Assembly: GCA_963717745.1 (NCBI GenBank)
Contig: CAVQXJ010000002.1
Span: 124,001 to 188,000, forward strand
DNA length: 64,000 nt
From: JACCXG01 sp963717745
Lineage (GTDB): Bacteria > Acidobacteriota > Vicinamibacteria > Vicinamibacterales > 2-12-FULL-66-21
Direction of reading: 5' to 3'
The notes beneath the pieces are model-generated. The model saw nothing but the letters and a program-made list of their open reading frames with translations. It was not told where the DNA came from and made no database searches. Shown here in pieces: positions 1 through 8,559 of the stretch (position 1 is its first letter; each line of letters starts with the position of its first letter). The position numbers and the translations under genes were made by a program.

Positions 1-395
1 TCGTGCGCCTCGCCGGTCAGGATCTCCGAGTAGCCGGGATACGAGAACCGGTGAGTGTTGGTGAGAGTCACGGTGCTCTTCAGCGCGGCGTTGCCGGCTA
101 TCGAGCCATGCCTCGCCATCAGCTCGCGCCAGAGGAACGGCATCAGCTTCTCGCGCCGCTCCTGCGCCGTCGCCGCGTGGAAGCGCTTGTAGGCCGGCTG
201 GTCCTCCAGCTTGGCGTCCTTCGCGAGCGTCGAGCGCAGGATCTCGACGTCGAGCCCGCCGAAGATCTCGGCAGCCCGCACGCCGTCCAGCGTGATGAGG
301 ATCAGATTGTCGCGCGTTGCCGGCGTCTGCCGCGCCACCGGCGCGCCGCCACACAGCACCACGGCGATCAGCAACAGCGAGACGCGTTTGATCAT
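1..395 (-). CDS. Sulfatase/alkaline phosphatase-superfamily protein, N-terminal part (cut by window edge)
   Basis: Only the first ~131 residues are present; the gene runs off the left edge. It starts at ATG 395 with a short hydrophobic signal peptide (MIKRVSLLLLIAVVL...). The segment NLILITLDGVRAAEIFGGLD is the first metal-binding strand of the alkaline phosphatase/sulfatase fold, with the metal Asp in LDGVR. The end of the visible part, TNTHRFSYPGYSEILTG, matches the usual position of the nucleophile Ser/Thr region in this superfamily. Likely an exported phosphoesterase or sulfatase; the substrate cannot be told. It lies 36 bp downstream of, and in the same direction as, the S9 peptidase gene. 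Confidence 0.6.
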   Translation of the reverse strand, partial: MIKRVSLLLIAVVLCGGAPVARQTPATRDNLILITLDGVRAAEIFGGLDVEILRSTLAKDAKLEDQPAYKRFHAATAQERREKLMPFLWRELMARHGSIAGNAALKSTVTLTNTHRFSYPGYSEILTGEAH

Positions 396-431
396 GGTGA
401 AGGAGTCTACTATCGCCCTGTGTCGGCTTCG

Positions 432-2617
432 TTACCGCGCCGGCGGATCGTAGGTGCCCACATCCTTGCCCGCCAGATATTTTTCGAACCATCCGACGAT
501 GTGCTGGAGACGTTCGACGCGGTGCCAGGGACGGCCGCTGCGGGACAGTTCGTGGCTCTCGCCGGGGAAGCGCACCATCACCGTCGGCCGCTTGAGATAC
601 TTCAGCGCCCGGAACAGATCCTCGCCGCCGGCTGACGGCGGCGTGCGGAAGTCCTCGTCGCCCAGGATGAACATCAGCGGGGTCTGGATCTTGGTGACGT
701 AGGTGATGGGTGAGCGCGCGGTGAACTCCGCCGGATCCTCGAACGGCGCCTTGTGGAACCAGGTGGGCGTGAACAGCGTGAAGTCGGCGGTGTACCAGAA
801 GTTGGTCCAGTCCGAGATGTCGCGCTGGCTCACCGCGGCCTTGAATCGCGTGGTCTGGGTGACCACCCAGTTGGTGAGCAGGCCACCGCCGCTGCCGCCG
901 GTCACGCCCATCCGCTTGTCGTCGATGTAGCCCGTCTTCAGGATCGCGTCCACGCCGGCCATCAAATCCTTGTAGTCGTCGCCCGGATACTTGAACTGGA
1001 TGATGTTGCCGAATTCCTGCCCGTAGTTGGAGCTGCCGCGCGGATTGGTATAGAGGACGACGTACCCCTTGGCGGCCATCCACTGAAACTCGTGCGTGAA
1101 CGTGTTGCCGTAGGCGGAGTGAGGACCGCCGTGGATTTGCAGGACGAGCGGGTACTTCTTCCCTGGGTCGAAGTCGGGCGGTTTGAGGATCCAGCCCTGC
1201 ATCCGCTTGCCGTCGAAGCTCTGATACCAGATCTCTTCCGGCTCGTTCATCTTCAGATCGGCGAACAACGCGTCGTTGAAGGTCGTCAGTTTCCGCGGCG
1301 CGGCGCCGGACGGGCCGTCCGTGATGAACAGATCCCCGAGCACGGTCGGCGTCGAGATCACCATCGCGAACCGCGCCGCGGCGGCGTCCGCGGTGTACGA
1401 CATCAAATCCTGCGCGGCGATAGTCCGCTCGACCTTCCCAGTTGCGGCGTCCACCGCCGCGAGGACCGCGTTGCCCTGTTCGCCGACCCGCACGAACACG
1501 CGGTTCCCGTCGGCACTCCAGATCGGCGCCGCCGGCAACTGGCCGCGAGGTGCCCGCTGGTCGCCGCCGATCGCGCCGCCCATGTCGAAGTCGTAGCCGG
1601 TCGTCAGGTTGCGGGGCGTGCCGCCGGTGCGATCGACGACCCAGAGATCGGGCTGATCGTAGGAGCGCTCCGGCTGGGCGTTCGCCGTCCCGATGAAGGC
1701 GATGCGCCGGCCGTCGCGCGAGAACGCAAACGGCCCGACGTTGCCGTCGATGCTCGCCACCCGGCGCGGCTCACCGCCCTCGAGGGCCACCGCATAGAGA
1801 TCCGTGTCGCCGGGGTAGTAGGTACGACTCGCGACGGCGATCGGCAGTGAAATAGAGCTCCTGGCCGTCTGGAGACCACTGATGGTTGGCGGCTCCGAAC
1901 TCGCCGGACGTGATGCGGCGTGGTGGCGCGGGCCGCGCCGCCGGATCGCCGATCGCCACGGTCCAGATGTGGGTCGGGCGGTCGGCATCTACGAACCCGC
2001 TTCCGGCAACGCCGTTGGCCCGGTATCTCGCCTCGGTGATGACGCGGACGTCGCTGACGCGTTTATCGGGTACTGGCCGGTTTGGTGCTGCCGGGGAGTT
2101 CGGCGGGGCGGGCGGTCGATGAGAACGCGATGCTGCGGCCGTCGGGAGACCAGGCCGGATTGCCGGCGCCGCGCGGAATGTCGGTGGCGGCGCGAGGTTC
2201 GCCGCCGTTCATCGCCATCACGAAAATCTGCGGCGGTTGGACCCGGCCTTCTGATTCGACCGCCCGGACGAAGGCGAGACGGCTCCCGTCCGCCGACCAG
2301 CGGGGCGCGGTGTCGCGTGGCCCGGTGGTGAGGCGCCGCGCCGGCTCACGGCCGGAGGCGTCGGCAATCCAGATCGACGTTTCGTACTGATCCTTCTGTC
2401 GATCGATGCCCACCCGCAGAAACGCCACCCGCGAGCCGTCGGGCGCGATCTGCGGATCGGCCACCCAGACGAACGAGAACAGGTCGGTCTCGGCGATGGG
2501 CCGGCGCTCCGCGGCCGACGGTCCCTCCGGAAACGTGTGCGACGCGACGACACACCACGCCGCGATCAGGACCGGCAGGCGGAGTCGTCTCCGGCGAGGC
2601 ATGAGGGCAGTGAACAT
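432..2617 (-). CDS. S9-family prolyl oligopeptidase/acylaminoacyl peptidase, two frameshifts
   Basis: Secreted serine peptidase with an N-terminal WD40-like beta-propeller (repeats of the type WSPDGRSIAF, WSADGNRVFV) and a C-terminal alpha/beta hydrolase. The nucleophile lies in TGGSGGG, the acid probably in GDEDFRTP and the His in PGESHELS. An N-terminal signal sequence follows MPRRRRLRL, so translation may start at 2599 rather than 2617. The frame changes near 2090 (after STARPAELP) and near 1818 (DRRRESY to YYPGDTDLYAV); each needs one base and conserved sequence continues on both sides. I read it as one gene with sequencing errors. It would release peptides outside the cytoplasm. Confidence 0.85.
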
Positions 2618-2642
2618 CGCGAGACCCTTTCATTCGAGGCCG

Positions 2643-3101
2643 TCACGATTGAAGTGGGACGATCTTGACCAGGCGTTCGGGGAGCGTGAGGAGCCCCACG
2701 GTCGGCTTGACATCGAACCGGGCCGGGCCGGCCGCGCCGGGATTGATCACCAGCGTCCCGGTCAGCTCCTTCACCAACGCCCGGTGCGTATGACCGTAGA
2801 TCAGAATATCCGCATCGTAACGCGCGACCAGTGCCTCCGGCGTGGGTGATCCGAGCTCGTGGCCGTGACTCATATGAATGCGGTACCCGTCGACTTCGGT
2901 GTCGAGGCTGTCGACGAGCGCTCCGTCGCGCGCATCGACGTTGCCGTAGACCGCATACACCGGCGCCAGCCCCCGCAGCGCGTCGAGCACCGCCCGATTG
3001 CCGACGTCACCGGCATGGAGAATGAGCTCGACGCCTCGCAGTGCTTTCAGCGCCGAGTCGCGCATCAGGCTGTGAGTGTCGGAGATGAGGCCAATCTGCA
3101 T
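2643..3101 (-). CDS. YfcE-type metallophosphoesterase
   Basis: Small (152 aa) calcineurin-like phosphodiesterase. Motifs in order: ISDTHS (metal ligands D and H), LHAGDVG (bridging D), YGNVD (N and following D), MSHGHE and YGHTHRA (the two late His motifs), then NPGAAGPARF, the typical YfcE/MJ0936 C-terminal signature. The ATG at 3101 is preferred over an upstream start because the fold begins directly with MQIGLISDTH. The family hydrolyses phosphodiester bonds with Mn2+; the physiological substrate is unknown. It is probably read separately from the peptidase gene 25 bp downstream. Confidence 0.85.
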   Translation of the reverse strand: MQIGLISDTHSLMRDSALKALRGVELILHAGDVGNRAVLDALRGLAPVYAVYGNVDARDGALVDSLDTEVDGYRIHMSHGHELGSPTPEALVARYDADILIYGHTHRALVKELTGTLVINPGAAGPARFDVKPTVGLLTLPERLVKIVPLQS

Positions 3102-3322
3102 GGTAGAGGTCTCCGACCGAGCCGTCGAAGTCAACCGCGCGGAGGACTAACATCGCAACCTTGTGATCCAAACCGATCACGAAATCGTCGCTTCGACATT
3201 CTACCGGGCGGAAAACTCGAGCGGCCAATGGCTCAGCGTTTGCTTTGGTTAATTGGTACCCCACAACTCACGGCGCCCTGCGTCGCCTTCTACTGCACTC
3301 GTCACTCGGCTGCGACGCTTTT

Positions 3323-3868
3323 ATGAACATCTGCTGCCCGCGCTGCGGCGGGCTCGCCGAACCTGCCGGGCACGAGGATGCCCGTGCGTTCTTCCAATGT
3401 CCGACCTGTTCGCGGGTCTGGGCCACCCACATCTCTGCCAGCGCGAGCCACGACCTGCCGGCGTCGATGGCGCCGCGCGTCCTGATCGCGGACGACTCCC
3501 GCGAGATGCTCGGACTGTTGACCGCCTGGCTCGAAGACGAGGGCTGCGTGGTCGTCGCGGCCTCGTCTGGCCGCGAAGCGATTGACTCGGCCAACGCCTA
3601 CAAGCCGGACGTCGCCTTCGTCGACATCGTGCTGCCGCCGCCCGACGGCTTCCACGTCAGCGAAGTGTTGACCCGCAAGATGGGGATGGCGGTGGTGCTG
3701 GTGACCGGCATGTCGTCGCCGGACCCGCGGCGGGTCGAGGAAGCGGGAGCGCTGCTCCTGCTGAGAAAGCCGTTCGCGCGCGAAGCGCTGGTCGATGCGT
3801 TGACGCTGGCGCTGGAGCAGCGCCGGCGGAAGGAAGCGTCCGGCGGGACCGCGTTGGCGACGCGGTAG
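3323..3868 (+). CDS. Zinc ribbon plus response-regulator receiver protein
   Basis: About 181 aa. The N terminus (MNICCPRCGG...QCPTCSRVWA) carries two CPxC pairs forming a small zinc ribbon. The rest is a CheY-like receiver: acidic pair in IADDSRE, phosphoacceptor Asp in VAFVDIVLPPPDG, Thr in VLVTGMSS and the switch Lys in LLRKPF. No DNA-binding or enzymatic output domain follows. The zinc ribbon resembles that of the 82-aa protein at 50357 (CPHC...LRCAACAEVWAIP). The start at 3323 is chosen because it begins the ribbon; an upstream GTG at 3245 would add unrelated residues. Confidence 0.75.
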   Translation: MNICCPRCGGLAEPAGHEDARAFFQCPTCSRVWATHISASASHDLPASMAPRVLIADDSREMLGLLTAWLEDEGCVVVAASSGREAIDSANAYKPDVAFVDIVLPPPDGFHVSEVLTRKMGMAVVLVTGMSSPDPRRVEEAGALLLLRKPFAREALVDALTLALEQRRRKEASGGTALATR

Positions 3869-3878
3869 GAGCCCCGGG

Positions 3879-4283
3879 TTACTCGCGCGCCCGTTTTCGC
3901 AGCGCCCGGCGGATCTCGGCAATCATCAAATCCGGTGCGCTCAACCCGTCGTCGAGAATCACCACCGGGATGTCGGCGGGGGCCGCCCGTCGCAGCGCCT
4001 CGGGGTCGGTCACGTGTCCGACGATCAGGTTCGGCCGCAGCGCGTCCATGACGCGGGTCGCCTCCGCGAGGGTATGGGCCGGGGCGACCGCGAACCGCAG
4101 CTTGGCGAGGATGGCCTCACACCGCGCGCCACTGTCGGCGTCTTCGTCGACGAGCAGCACCAGCGGCGCGAATCCCGCCTGATCGCTCGTACGACGCCCG
4201 CCGCGCGACCGGTGCCGGCGGTCTCCGCCCTGACGCTTGTCCGGCACGCCGGAGCTCCGAGGAAAGCTGACAACGGTTCCCAC
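3879..4283 (-). CDS. Degenerate receiver-domain protein
   Basis: 134 aa from GTG 4283. After a basic, low-complexity head (DKRQGGDRRHRSRGGRR) comes a receiver-like domain: LVLLVDEDADSG keeps the acidic pocket, but the strand where the phosphoacceptor Asp is expected reads PNLIVGHVTDPEAL with no Asp at the usual place, and the ending IPVVILDDGLSAPDLM lacks a clear KP motif. It may be a pseudo-receiver that binds partners without phosphorylation. A good -10 hexamer (TATAAT on this strand, 4291-4296) ends 7 nt before the GTG, supporting the start and suggesting a leaderless transcript. It converges on the zinc-ribbon receiver gene with a 10-bp gap. Confidence 0.6.
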   Translation of the reverse strand: MGTVVSFPRSSGVPDKRQGGDRRHRSRGGRRTSDQAGFAPLVLLVDEDADSGARCEAILAKLRFAVAPAHTLAEATRVMDALRPNLIVGHVTDPEALRRAAPADIPVVILDDGLSAPDLMIAEIRRALRKRARE

Positions 4284-4291
4284 GGCGGCAA

Positions 4292-4595
4292 TTATACGGG
4301 GCCGGCTTCGCGGATTTTCTTGACCTTGCTCTCCCGGTCCGATTCGAACCGCTCCAAATCGCGCCGCAGCGCGTCGTCGAGCGTCTGACGCTCCTGGGGG
4401 TCCAGCGTTCTTGATGGTCTCGGAGTGATGCATGATCCGCCGCTCGGCGACCCGCGCGTCGTACACGCTCCGCGCCTCGGCGATCGCCGCGCGCTGCTCG
4501 TCGGTCAGCGGCTTCTCGGTGATGCCGGCATCGGCGTCCTTCTTCTTCAACCGCTCCATCACCAGTTCCAACGCGCTCTTGGGTGTCTCGCTCAT
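4292..4595 (-). CDS. Small charged helical protein, one frameshift
   Basis: Starts MSETPKSALELVMERLKKKD at 4595. The frame is lost near 4410 (after HSETIKN) and resumes as LDPQERQTLDDALRRDLERF...KVKKIREAGPV, ending at TAA 4292-4294, about 100 aa in total. The protein is almost entirely charged and probably alpha-helical or coiled-coil, with no membrane segment or catalytic motif. I do not recognise a characterised family. The following receiver gene has its own -10 overlapping this stop codon, so the two need not be co-transcribed. Confidence 0.55.
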
Positions 4596-4779
4596 GGCAA
4601 TCGCCTCACCGGCTGTCGACCATTTGAAGTCGTGCGCATTCCATCTCCGTGTTGTACCACAGCGCTGGGCGGGGGCCTTCAGAGGGTGTGCGGAATGGCC
4701 GGGTCTGGCGCGGACCTTTTCAGACCGGGAACGCCAGGGTCTAAAGACCCCGGCGCCACAGCGAGGGACGGAAAAGGAG

Positions 4780-4812
4780 TTCTCCCTTTTGCCTGCTCCC
4801 TTCTCCCTTGAC
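4780..4812 (+). repeat. CTCCCTT-type intergenic repeat, copy 1
   Basis: Sequence built from TTCTCCCTTTT, GCCTGCTCCC and TTCTCCCTTGACA. The same words in a slightly different order occur at 20947-20980, ending again in CTCCCTTGACA. Neither copy lies in a gene. Confidence 0.6.
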
Positions 4813-4833
4813 ATGCGAAGCTCTAAAAAGTCC

Positions 4834-4872
4834 GTCGGCGGCCCTCCGGTATACCCGGATGGGTCCGCCGAC
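4834..4872 (-). terminator. Long hairpin followed by T-tract on the minus strand
   Basis: Stem GTCGGCGG (4834-4841) pairs perfectly with CCGCCGAC (4865-4872); inside it CCC/GGG and CCGG/CCGG also pair around a TATA loop. On the minus strand the stem is followed 4 nt later by TTTTT, which fits an intrinsic terminator for the lipoprotein gene at 5120-5536, though it sits ~250 bp beyond that gene. It could instead be part of an RNA leader. Confidence 0.4.
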
Positions 4873-5119
4873 GCTAGCTAGGCGTCCCGCCGTCCCGAGG
4901 AGGGGCCGCACGGAGAGCGCCCGAGCTACTGATGCGGACTGCAAACGGCGTGCTGGCGGACGGCGATTTGAGCGGTTGCCCTAAGCTGCTGATAACGTGT
5001 GGCTTAGAGCCATATTTCGAACCTGTCCCGCCGGTCGTCCCAGCCCTGCCCAAACCGGTATTGCTCTTCGTTGAGGTCATTGTTCCGACCGGAAGGTGAC
5101 ATTTCCGCCGTCGACCGAA

Positions 5120-5536
5120 TCAATCGGAGTAGATCGCGGCGAACACCACGAAGATCCCCAGCACCGCAGCCGCGGCCGCGCCCGCTCCGATCGCGATCGC
5201 GCGCCCCACGCCGTTCCCCGGCAGATCGAGCTCCACGGCGACCACGTCGCGCAGTGGGACCTCGATCGGCGGCTCTGGAATGCGTGAGCGCCGCTGGATC
5301 ACCAGTGGATCGGCGTCGTTCCGCATCAGCGTGCCGCGAATCTCCTCTCCGTCGGTGCGGCTCAGGCGAACTCGTGAGCCGACCCGCAGCTGCCGGACGT
5401 AGTCGGCCATCACCTTTGGATCCGCTGCGTTGGAACGCGCCGGCGCAGGGACGGCACGCGCCTGGGACATCCGGCTGGTCGCGCAGCCGGACAGGGTAAG
5501 AGTGGTGACGAGCAGCAACGATAGGACTTTCCTCAT
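5120..5536 (-). CDS. Lipoprotein with C-terminal transmembrane segment
   Basis: 138 aa. The N terminus MRKVLSLLLVTTLTLSGCAT is a lipoprotein signal with lipobox LSGC. A soluble middle part (KVMADYVRQLRVGSRVRLSR...GTLMRNDADPLVIQ) resembles small SH3/Sm-like barrel proteins that read GSRVRL and GTL. The C terminus has a glycine/alanine-rich hydrophobic helix (GRAIAIGAGAAAAAVLGIFV). No known function. The next gene upstream in the same direction (outer-membrane barrel) ends 59 bp before this start, so both may be one envelope transcription unit. Confidence 0.65.
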   Translation of the reverse strand: MRKVLSLLLVTTLTLSGCATSRMSQARAVPAPARSNAADPKVMADYVRQLRVGSRVRLSRTDGEEIRGTLMRNDADPLVIQRRSRIPEPPIEVPLRDVVAVELDLPGNGVGRAIAIGAGAAAAAVLGIFVVFAAIYSD

Positions 5537-5595
5537 AAGGCTCCACAGCTACGGTGTCTTGAGTTGTCGAACGAACCGGGTGACCCGACACCAGG

Positions 5596-6261
5596 TCAGA
5601 AGTCCACGCCGAGACCGAACCGCCACTGCACGTCTTCGGTGCGGCGGCCTCCGATGCTGACGCGCAGCTCGGTGACCGCGAAGGCCTTGCGCGCCATGTA
5701 CGCCTTCACGCCGGCGGTGAGCACGCCACGGCCCGACAGGGTGGTGCGCTGCTCGGCCTCCGTGCGGGGCTGAACCAGCCTTTGCTGCCGTGTCACCGGG
5801 TCGAACACGTACACCGGATCCGCTTGGGTTTCGACGCGATCCCAGACCGCGTCGACGCCGGCGCCGACGTAGGGATGTGCCCATTCGTTGCGGCGGAATT
5901 GATAGAGCTGCATCACGCTGACGCGCCGGGTCGAGAACTGGTTGTGGACCGGCACCCACACCGTCTGATTGTTGGCAATCACCAGCGGCACCGGCGAGTA
6001 GACACTGGCGGTGGTCGTGGCACCCACCTCGATTCGCGTGACGTGGTGATCGGTCCAGTACCGGCCGCCCCCGAGGCTGAAGCCGGCCTGGGAGCGCCAG
6101 TCGTTGTAGTCGCTGAGATCGCCCTTGTTGGCGTTGACCCAGGCGACGGTTCCCGACATGTCTCCCTTCATCACCGGCGGCCGGCCGGCGTCCTGCGCCA
6201 GGAGCAAGGCGGGAGCGGCCAGGAGGAGCGCTGTCGCGGCAAAGGCGTGAAGCCGTTTCAT
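5596..6261 (-). CDS. Outer-membrane beta-barrel-type exported protein
   Basis: 221 aa with a clear signal peptide (MKRLHAFAATALLLAAPALLLAQ written in two parts: MKRLHAFAATA and LLLAAPALLLAQ). The mature part alternates polar and hydrophobic residues, has aromatic-rich turns (FSLGGGRYWTDHHVTRIEVG, YVGAGVDAVWDRVE) and ends in VQWRFGLGVDF, with the terminal aromatic residue expected of an outer-membrane barrel. It resembles small eight-stranded barrels in overall length. Function unknown. It is divergent from the TPR gene at 6343; both promoters must lie in 6262-6342. Confidence 0.6.
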   Translation of the reverse strand: MKRLHAFAATALLLAAPALLLAQDAGRPPVMKGDMSGTVAWVNANKGDLSDYNDWRSQAGFSLGGGRYWTDHHVTRIEVGATTTASVYSPVPLVIANNQTVWVPVHNQFSTRRVSVMQLYQFRRNEWAHPYVGAGVDAVWDRVETQADPVYVFDPVTRQQRLVQPRTEAEQRTTLSGRGVLTAGVKAYMARKAFAVTELRVSIGGRRTEDVQWRFGLGVDF

Positions 6262-6342
6262 GCCCTGTAAGGCGCAGACGCCCAGGGAGCCGGCTCACGG
6301 CCGCATTGCGAGGCCCGGTCGAGGCCCGTTATAGTCCCGGCG

Positions 6343-7425
6343 ATGTTCGCGACCTTCGTGTGCGTCGGCCTTCTGCTGGTGGCGCCGGCGCAGTCGCCGC
6401 CCGAGCCCGATCCCCTCCCGCCGGCCTATGCCCAGGCGCTGGCGACCTATCGAGATGGGGATCTCCGGGGCGCGGTGGCGCTGCTCGGGACGATTCGTGA
6501 GGCGAAACTGGCCGATGCGGCCGATGCGCTGTGGATCCCCGGCACGCTGTCGCGCGCCACGTGGCTCGGCCGCATCCGCACCGCGATCCTCCTGCTCACG
6601 GAAGCATGGTTTCTGAGCAATGCGACAGGCCCGGCCCTGCGGCAGGCACCGTACCTCAATGCCGCCCGAGGGATGGCCCGAAGGCTCGTGCGGATGGCCG
6701 AGGATGGAGAGCTCGGGATCGGCGACAAGGAGCGGCGCTTCGCGCGCGACTGGTATCTGCTGGTGGTCTCCTATCGCCACGGCGCGGCGCAGGTGGGCTG
6801 GAGCCGCGCCTATCTGGCCGAGGCACGGGAGCTGTTCCCGAATGATCCGCATGTGCTGGTGGTCAGCGGCGTCGATCACGAGATAGTCTCGGAAATGAGC
6901 AAGGGGTACCTGCCGCGCGTCGGCAGCAACGGCCAGACCCTGGGCGACGACCCCATCAACCCGGCGAGAGAGCTCGAGAAGGCCGAAGGCTTCCTCCGGC
7001 AGGCGGCGGCGCTGAGTCCAGGCCTGGTGGAAGCGCGGCTGCGCCTGGGCCGCGTGCTGTACCGGCGCGGCGAGCTCGCGGACGCCGCCAGGGAATTGCA
7101 GGCGGCCCACACGCTGACCGATCAGGAGCAGGTGCAGTACCTGGCGTCGACGTTTCTCGGGATGGTGGCGGTCGCTCGCGGCGATCTGGACGGCGCCGAC
7201 CGGTGCTACGCCGACGCGCTGCGGCTGTTTCCGGGCGCGCATGCCGCGATGATCGGTCGCAGCGAGGCCGCCTATCTGCGTGGGCGATCCGCCGAGGCCG
7301 CCGAGATCGTCATCTCGCTGCTCCGGCAGGAGGGCAAGGACGATCCGTGGTGGTTGTATCTCGCCGGCGACTGGTGGCACTTCGAGGCACGGCTGCTCGG
7401 GCTGCGAACCGAGGTACGCCGTTGA
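6343..7425 (+). CDS. Exported TPR protein
   Basis: 360 aa. Hydrophobic export signal (MFATFVCVGLLLVAPAQS) followed by helical TPR-like repeats, the clearest being AEGFLRQAAALSPGLVEARL, GELADAARELQAAHTLTDQE and DLDGADRCYADALRLFPGAH. A -10 hexamer TATAGT (6330-6335) ends 7 nt before the ATG, so the mRNA may be leaderless. The stop overlaps the TTG start of the downstream VWA gene by four bases, so the two are translationally coupled and probably act together as a periplasmic scaffold and ligand-binding pair. Confidence 0.65.
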   Translation: MFATFVCVGLLLVAPAQSPPEPDPLPPAYAQALATYRDGDLRGAVALLGTIREAKLADAADALWIPGTLSRATWLGRIRTAILLLTEAWFLSNATGPALRQAPYLNAARGMARRLVRMAEDGELGIGDKERRFARDWYLLVVSYRHGAAQVGWSRAYLAEARELFPNDPHVLVVSGVDHEIVSEMSKGYLPRVGSNGQTLGDDPINPARELEKAEGFLRQAAALSPGLVEARLRLGRVLYRRGELADAARELQAAHTLTDQEQVQYLASTFLGMVAVARGDLDGADRCYADALRLFPGAHAAMIGRSEAAYLRGRSAEAAEIVISLLRQEGKDDPWWLYLAGDWWHFEARLLGLRTEVRR

Positions 7426-8321
7426 CGCGGCTGGTGGCGTCGGTGGGGGTCGTGCTGCTCCAGATCGCCGTGGTCGCGCAGACCCCGCAGCGGTTCCGGT
7501 CGGCCACCGAGCTGGTCAGCATCGACGTGCTCGTCACCGACGATCGGCAGGTCGTCACCGGCCTCGCCGCCGCTGACTTCGAACTGCTCGACAACGGCGT
7601 GCGGCAGACCATCGACCAGCTGTATATCGAGCAGCTGCCGGTCAACGTCGTCATGGTCCTCGACACGAGCGGCAGCGTTCAAGGCGAGCGGCTGCAGGCG
7701 CTCAAAGCCGGCGCGCTGTCGATCGTCGGCCGGCTGCGCCGCACTGACCGGGCCGCGGTGATTTCGTTCTCACACCGGCTCACCATGCCGTCGGCCCTCA
7801 CCGGCGATGCGGTCATGCTGCGGAAGGCCATCGCGGGATTGACCGCCGAAGGGAGCACGTCGCTGCGTGATGCGGCCTATGCGGGGCTGGCGATCCGCGG
7901 GGCCGACACCGGGCGGACCCTGATCCTGCTGTTCAGCGACGGGCTCGACACCGCCAGCGTGCTCGACGAATCGCGGGTGATGGCGGTTGCCGCCCGCTCG
8001 GACGCCATCGTCTACGCGATTGGCGTCCGCGACGACCAGGTCGTCACCGCCACCGGACGGGTGATCGCACAGGCCGGGGTCACCGACGATCGGTTCCTGG
8101 CCAGGCTCGCCCGGGAGACCGGCGGACGCCTTTTTCACGCGCAGCAGCATCGCGACATCGAAGCGACGTTCACCCGTGTCCTCGAAGAGTTCAACAGTCG
8201 ATACGTGCTCGGCTACACGCCGCGCGGCGTGGCGCCGGTCGGCTGGCACAAGGTCGACGTCCAGCTCAAGAGCAAGCGCGGCAAAGTGCTCGCGCGGCGC
8301 GGATACTTTGCCGGCGACTGA
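7422..8321 (+). CDS. VWFA-related Acidobacterial-type protein
   Basis: About 299 aa from TTG 7422 (overlap TTGA with the TPR stop). After a signal peptide (LTRLVASVGVVLLQIAVVAQ) comes FRSATELVSIDVLVTDDRQ, a beta-sandwich start typical of this family. The VWA MIDAS is intact: VMVLDTSGSVQG (DxSxS), Thr in EGSTSLRDA and Asp in LLFSDGLDT. The C terminus (SRYVLGYTP...WHKVDVQLKSKRGKVLARRGYF) is the family hallmark. It probably binds a protein ligand in the periplasm with a divalent metal. Downstream lies a long palindromic repeat between convergent genes. Confidence 0.85.
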   Translation: MTRLVASVGVVLLQIAVVAQTPQRFRSATELVSIDVLVTDDRQVVTGLAAADFELLDNGVRQTIDQLYIEQLPVNVVMVLDTSGSVQGERLQALKAGALSIVGRLRRTDRAAVISFSHRLTMPSALTGDAVMLRKAIAGLTAEGSTSLRDAAYAGLAIRGADTGRTLILLFSDGLDTASVLDESRVMAVAARSDAIVYAIGVRDDQVVTATGRVIAQAGVTDDRFLARLARETGGRLFHAQQHRDIEATFTRVLEEFNSRYVLGYTPRGVAPVGWHKVDVQLKSKRGKVLARRGYFAGD

Positions 8322-8365
8322 CCACGGTCCTGATCGCCGGTCCAGCGCCCCGACGCTCGCGGCAT

Positions 8366-8495
8366 CCGGGTGCTTTCAGCGGCCACCTGGGTGATTCGCT
8401 GGCCGGTGAGCTTTTACAGGAGGGCCAGGAGATCAGGAGGAAATCATTGATTTCTCTTCCAATAATTCTTTCTCCTGATCTCCTGGCCCTCCTGT
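8366..8495. repeat. Palindromic intergenic element, copy A
   Basis: A perfect 24-bp inverted repeat (8416-8439 with 8472-8495; core AGGAGGGCCAGGAGATC and its complement) around a 32-nt AT-rich loop. It is preceded by conserved words GGGTGCTTTCAGC, GGTGATTCG and GCCGGTGA. A second copy with the same leader words and a 22-bp stem lies at 47054-47162. It sits between two convergent genes, so it may end transcription both ways; a non-autonomous mobile palindrome (REP/MITE-like) is an alternative. Confidence 0.8.
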
Positions 8496-8559
8496 CCACA
8501 CGAGCGTCGCTAATTGCCCGAGCACCACTCCAAGCGCCCCAGACGCCCCGAGCCCCGAC

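Larger units (their letters stand above)
4596..5119. other. Intergenic region with hairpins and a short repeat
   Basis: No convincing gene. It holds a perfect small palindrome GGGTCTAAAGACCC (about 4739-4752), a pyrimidine-rich repeat shared with 20947-20980 (4780-4812), and a long hairpin at 4834-4872. The rest shows nothing I can interpret. Confidence 0.5.

Noticed and set aside
4840..4900. Possible c-di-GMP riboswitch upstream of the 4292 gene
   Set aside because: GGGACGC-like words are present, but the conserved core of GEMM elements (AAA/GCAAAGC regions and the second stem) is absent.
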